Shown here in pieces: positions 23,335 through 25,595 of a stretch of DNA of 25,595 bases. This stretch comes from Bacillota bacterium (GTDB lineage Bacteria; Bacillota; Clostridia; Christensenellales; CAG-138): assembly GCA_016288175.1 (NCBI GenBank), contig JAEEYN010000101.1, positions 1-25,595 of the forward strand, given 5' to 3'. A program made the position numbers and the translations under genes. Under the pieces are notes generated by a model. That model searched no databases. It was not told the origin of the DNA and saw nothing but the letters and a program-made list of their open reading frames with translations. The first letter of the stretch is position 1. The number at the start of each line of letters is the position of its first letter.

Positions 23335-24254
23335 AGGTCCTCCGCTTCCTTATGCTTTTCAAGGATTTTTACGGCGGCATAGCGCGCCGCGGACCGGACG
23401 GCGGAAAAGGGCGAATCGTCCGCCCGGCGGATCGCTTCCCGGAGTTCCTCCTCGGGGAGAAGGCCGTCCCTTGCGGCAAACGCGAGCGCTTCCGCCGTGA
23501 GCTTGCCGCCCGAGGTCATGTTTTTGCCGACAAGGGCGCGCGCCGCTTTGGTTTCTCCGTCGATGAGGCGATGAATATCGAACGCTGCAGACGCTTCTTC
23601 GCCGGGTACGGCTTTTTCGAGCTTCGCGTTCATCGGGCAGGCATATTGGCAGATCTCGCAGCCGATGAAGGTGATCTGTTTTTCGCGGATGCAGTCCTCG
23701 TGGTCCGCCGTTTCCATCCGAAGCCGCATGCAGCGGGCAAGATCGAGCCCGTTTTCGCCGGGAGCGCCGAAAGGGCAGGCCTTTTCGCAGGCGCGGCAAG
23801 CGGCGCAGGGGAAAGAAATGCGCTCGTCGTATCCGAGCGGCGGGATGCCGCCGACGGCGACGGTCATCAGCACCACGCGTGTGCCGTATGGCGGGATTGC
23901 GCGGAGCGAGGTTTTGAGCTCAACGCCGATCCCCGCTTCCTCGAGCGCCTGCTTCAGCGGGATCTCGACCTTTTCGGCGCGGATGCCGAGCGCAGCGAGC
24001 TCCGCAAGCAGCGACTTCATGCCGAAATACGCCTTGTTGGAAGCGAGATAGTAGGCGGGGATCCGCTCATCCGCCGTGAAAGGCGAATAGGGATAAACAA
24101 GGCAGCAGACGGAGGAAGCGAACGGGTATTCCGCCGGGACGTCCGCGCAGAGACGGTGCGGATTCTCACCGAGCGCATATTTTCCGGGCGCAAGGAAATA
24201 CACCCTTGAAAAACCGTGCGCCGCCGCGAGACGGGCGAATTCAGCGTGAGTCAA
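23331..24254 (-). CDS. QueG-like double 4Fe-4S protein
   Basis: A 307-residue protein related to epoxyqueuosine reductase. One 4Fe-4S motif is C150-x2-C-x2-C-x3-CP (CAACRACEKACP) and the second uses C199, C202 and C206 (GCEICQYACP) with C188 or C175. The N-terminal 140 residues resemble the QueG cobalamin-binding region in layout, and a helical C-terminus may be HEAT-like. It is shorter than classical QueG (about 350-380), so it may be a paralogue with another substrate. The start is TTG 24254, with GGAGG 6 nt upstream. It overlaps the sortase gene by 4 nt and follows gltX by 48 nt with no terminator between, so the three may be co-transcribed. Confidence 0.72.
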   Translation of the reverse strand: MTHAEFARLAAAHGFSRVYFLAPGKYALGENPHRLCADVPAEYPFASSVCCLVYPYSPFTADERIPAYYLASNKAYFGMKSLLAELAALGIRAEKVEIPLKQALEEAGIGVELKTSLRAIPPYGTRVVLMTVAVGGIPPLGYDERISFPCAACRACEKACPFGAPGENGLDLARCMRLRMETADHEDCIREKQITFIGCEICQYACPMNAKLEKAVPGEEASAAFDIHRLIDGETKAARALVGKNMTSGGKLTAEALAFAARDGLLPEEELREAIRRADDSPFSAVRSAARYAAVKILEKHKEAEDL

Positions 24255-24302
24255 ACCGTTCCTCCGAACCGCAAAGCCCCACCGTAAGGCAGGGCAGTTT
24301 TG

Positions 24303-25595
24303 TTAGATGTTCTGCAATTTATTGAGGCCGAGCTCCAGCCTGCGGAGCGCTTCGTCGCGGCCGAGCAGCGCGGCGATCTCGATCGCGCCGCCGGGGGTGA
24401 CGGCCTGGCCGCTCATCGCGATGCGGACAGGCCAGAGCAGCGTGCCGTTCTTCATGCCCTTCTCCGCGGCGTAGTTCATCAGGAAATCATGCAGCGCCGT
24501 TTCAGTCCACTCGGGCAGCGCCTTGAGCTGCGGCACAACGTCCGCGAGGATATCGCGGCAGACCTCAGGATTCGTCTTGGATTTCTTATTCGTGAAGAGC
24601 TCGAGCTCGTAATCCTCGTTCATGTGCGCGAGGAAGCCGACCATGCCCGTGATATCGGTCAGCACCTCGGTGCGGGGCTGCAGGATCCGCGCGAAGATCG
24701 CTTTGTCCATGTGCCCGACGCCCGCGGCCTCAAGATACGGCTCGGCACGCTTGATGTACTCCTCGGGCGTGAGCCTTCTGATATACTCCGCGTTCATCCA
24801 GCGCAGCTTCGTATGGTCGAAGATGGCGGGGGATTTCGAAAGACCCTCGAGGGAGAAGGCCTCCTTGAGCTCATCGAGAGTGAAGAATTCCCTTTCGTCG
24901 CCGGGATTCCAGCCGACGAGGGCAAGATAGTTGATGATCGCCTCCGGCAGGAAGCCCGCGTTGACGAGGTCCTCGAAGGTCGCGTCGCCGTCGCGCTTGG
25001 AGAGTTTATGCGTCGCGTCGCGCATGATCGTGGTAAGATGGACGTACATCGGCTTTTCCCAACCGAACGCCTCGTAAAGCAGGTTGTATTTCGGCGTGGA
25101 GGAGAGGTATTCCATGCCGCGCATAACGTGGGTGATGCCCATCGTGTGGTCGTCGATGACGTTCGCGAAGTTATAGGTCGGCATGCCGTCGGCCTTGATG
25201 AGGATCATGTCGTCGAGCTCGGAACAGTCCACCTCGATATGGCCGTAAATCGCGTCGTCGAAATCCGCCTTGCCCTCCGTTGGAACGTTCTGGCGGATAA
25301 CATACGGCTCGCCCGCGGCGATGCGGCGTTCGACCTCCTCCTTCGGGAGGTTCAGACAGTGCTTGTCGTATTTAAAGGTTTCGCCCTTTGCCTCCGCTGC
25401 GGCGCGGCGCTCGTCCAACTCCTCTTTCGTGCAGAAGCAGTAATAGGCCTTGCCCATCTCAACGAGCTTTTTCGCGTAGGGGAGATACATATCCTTGCGC
25501 TCGGACTGAACATAGGGGCCGTAATCGCCACCGACGTCGGGACCTTCGTCCCAGATAAGGCCGGCGATGCGGAGCGTTTCGTAGATCTTTTCCTC
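24303..25595 (-). CDS. gltX: Glutamyl-tRNA synthetase, 5' end outside the window
   Basis: Class I aminoacyl-tRNA synthetase that charges tRNA-Glu (and possibly tRNA-Gln, as in most Bacillota). The visible 430 residues are open to the window edge and start within the catalytic domain (EEKIYETLRIAGLIWDEGPD). The GPYVQSER stretch, a CFC...YDKHC cysteine set typical of the zinc-binding insertion, and HKLSKRDGD (the KMSKS-type motif) are present. The helical anticodon-binding domain runs to the C-terminal KLQNI. About 60 N-terminal residues, including the HIGH motif, are missing only because of the window edge. Confidence 0.96.
   Translation of the reverse strand, partial: EEKIYETLRIAGLIWDEGPDVGGDYGPYVQSERKDMYLPYAKKLVEMGKAYYCFCTKEELDERRAAAEAKGETFKYDKHCLNLPKEEVERRIAAGEPYVIRQNVPTEGKADFDDAIYGHIEVDCSELDDMILIKADGMPTYNFANVIDDHTMGITHVMRGMEYLSSTPKYNLLYEAFGWEKPMYVHLTTIMRDATHKLSKRDGDATFEDLVNAGFLPEAIINYLALVGWNPGDEREFFTLDELKEAFSLEGLSKSPAIFDHTKLRWMNAEYIRRLTPEEYIKRAEPYLEAAGVGHMDKAIFARILQPRTEVLTDITGMVGFLAHMNEDYELELFTNKKSKTNPEVCRDILADVVPQLKALPEWTETALHDFLMNYAAEKGMKNGTLLWPVRIAMSGQAVTPGGAIEIAALLGRDEALRRLELGLNKLQNI

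Overview
The window is a GC-rich stretch of an anaerobic Gram-positive-type chromosome, most likely a gut or rumen Clostridia (Oscillospiraceae or Christensenellales-like). The basis is an anaerobic class III ribonucleotide reductase, a Bacillota-style F-type ATP synthase operon, a TPP riboswitch ahead of a ThiT-type ECF transporter component, SdpI-like, DUF951 and class B sortase genes, a dockerin domain, and sigma-A-type promoters with strong GGAGG ribosome binding sites. The taxonomic placement is inference; there is no rRNA or tRNA gene here.

Layout. (1) 1-898, minus: 5' part of nrdD, with a promoter and a probable NrdR operator pair upstream. (2) 1186-2498, plus: a divergent promoter, a long hairpin-rich leader, a prophage-endolysin-like NlpC/P60 gene and a terminator. 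(3) 2561-9716, plus: the complete ATP synthase operon atpI-B-E-F-H-A-G-D-C with its own promoter and terminator. The c subunit carries a two-carboxylate, Na+-type ion site, and the epsilon subunit lacks its C-terminal helical domain. (4) 9747-11077, plus: promoter, TPP riboswitch with terminator/antiterminator, and a ThiT protein with an unusual N-terminal extension of four glycine-heptad membrane helices. (5) 11092-12010, minus: a PhzF-like isomerase gene. (6) 12079-12840, plus: a triple zinc-ribbon protein gene with near-consensus promoter and a terminator. (7) 12876-21324, plus: a nine-gene, tightly packed unit: ychF, GH13 glycosidase, membrane zinc-ribbon protein, orphan FakA C-terminal-like domain, DUF951, signal peptidase I, a signal peptidase paralogue lacking the catalytic lysine, a large GT-C-like membrane protein and an SdpI-like protein. 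(8) 21340-25595, minus: gltX (5' end outside the window), a QueG-like iron-sulfur protein and, overlapping it by 4 nt, a large membrane-anchored protein with RCC1-like repeats, a dockerin-like module and a class B sortase domain.

How they fit together. Regions 1 and 3 are core anaerobic metabolism (dNTP supply, ion-coupled ATP synthesis), region 4 is vitamin B1 uptake under TPP feedback, and region 7 mixes translation-linked GTPase, glucan breakdown and protein export or envelope functions in one transcription unit. The most unusual single object is the sortase-dockerin-RCC1-like protein at 21340-23334; next are the extended ThiT, the Lys-less signal peptidase paralogue and the structured leader at 1221-1456. 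No CRISPR array, insertion sequence or complete prophage was seen.
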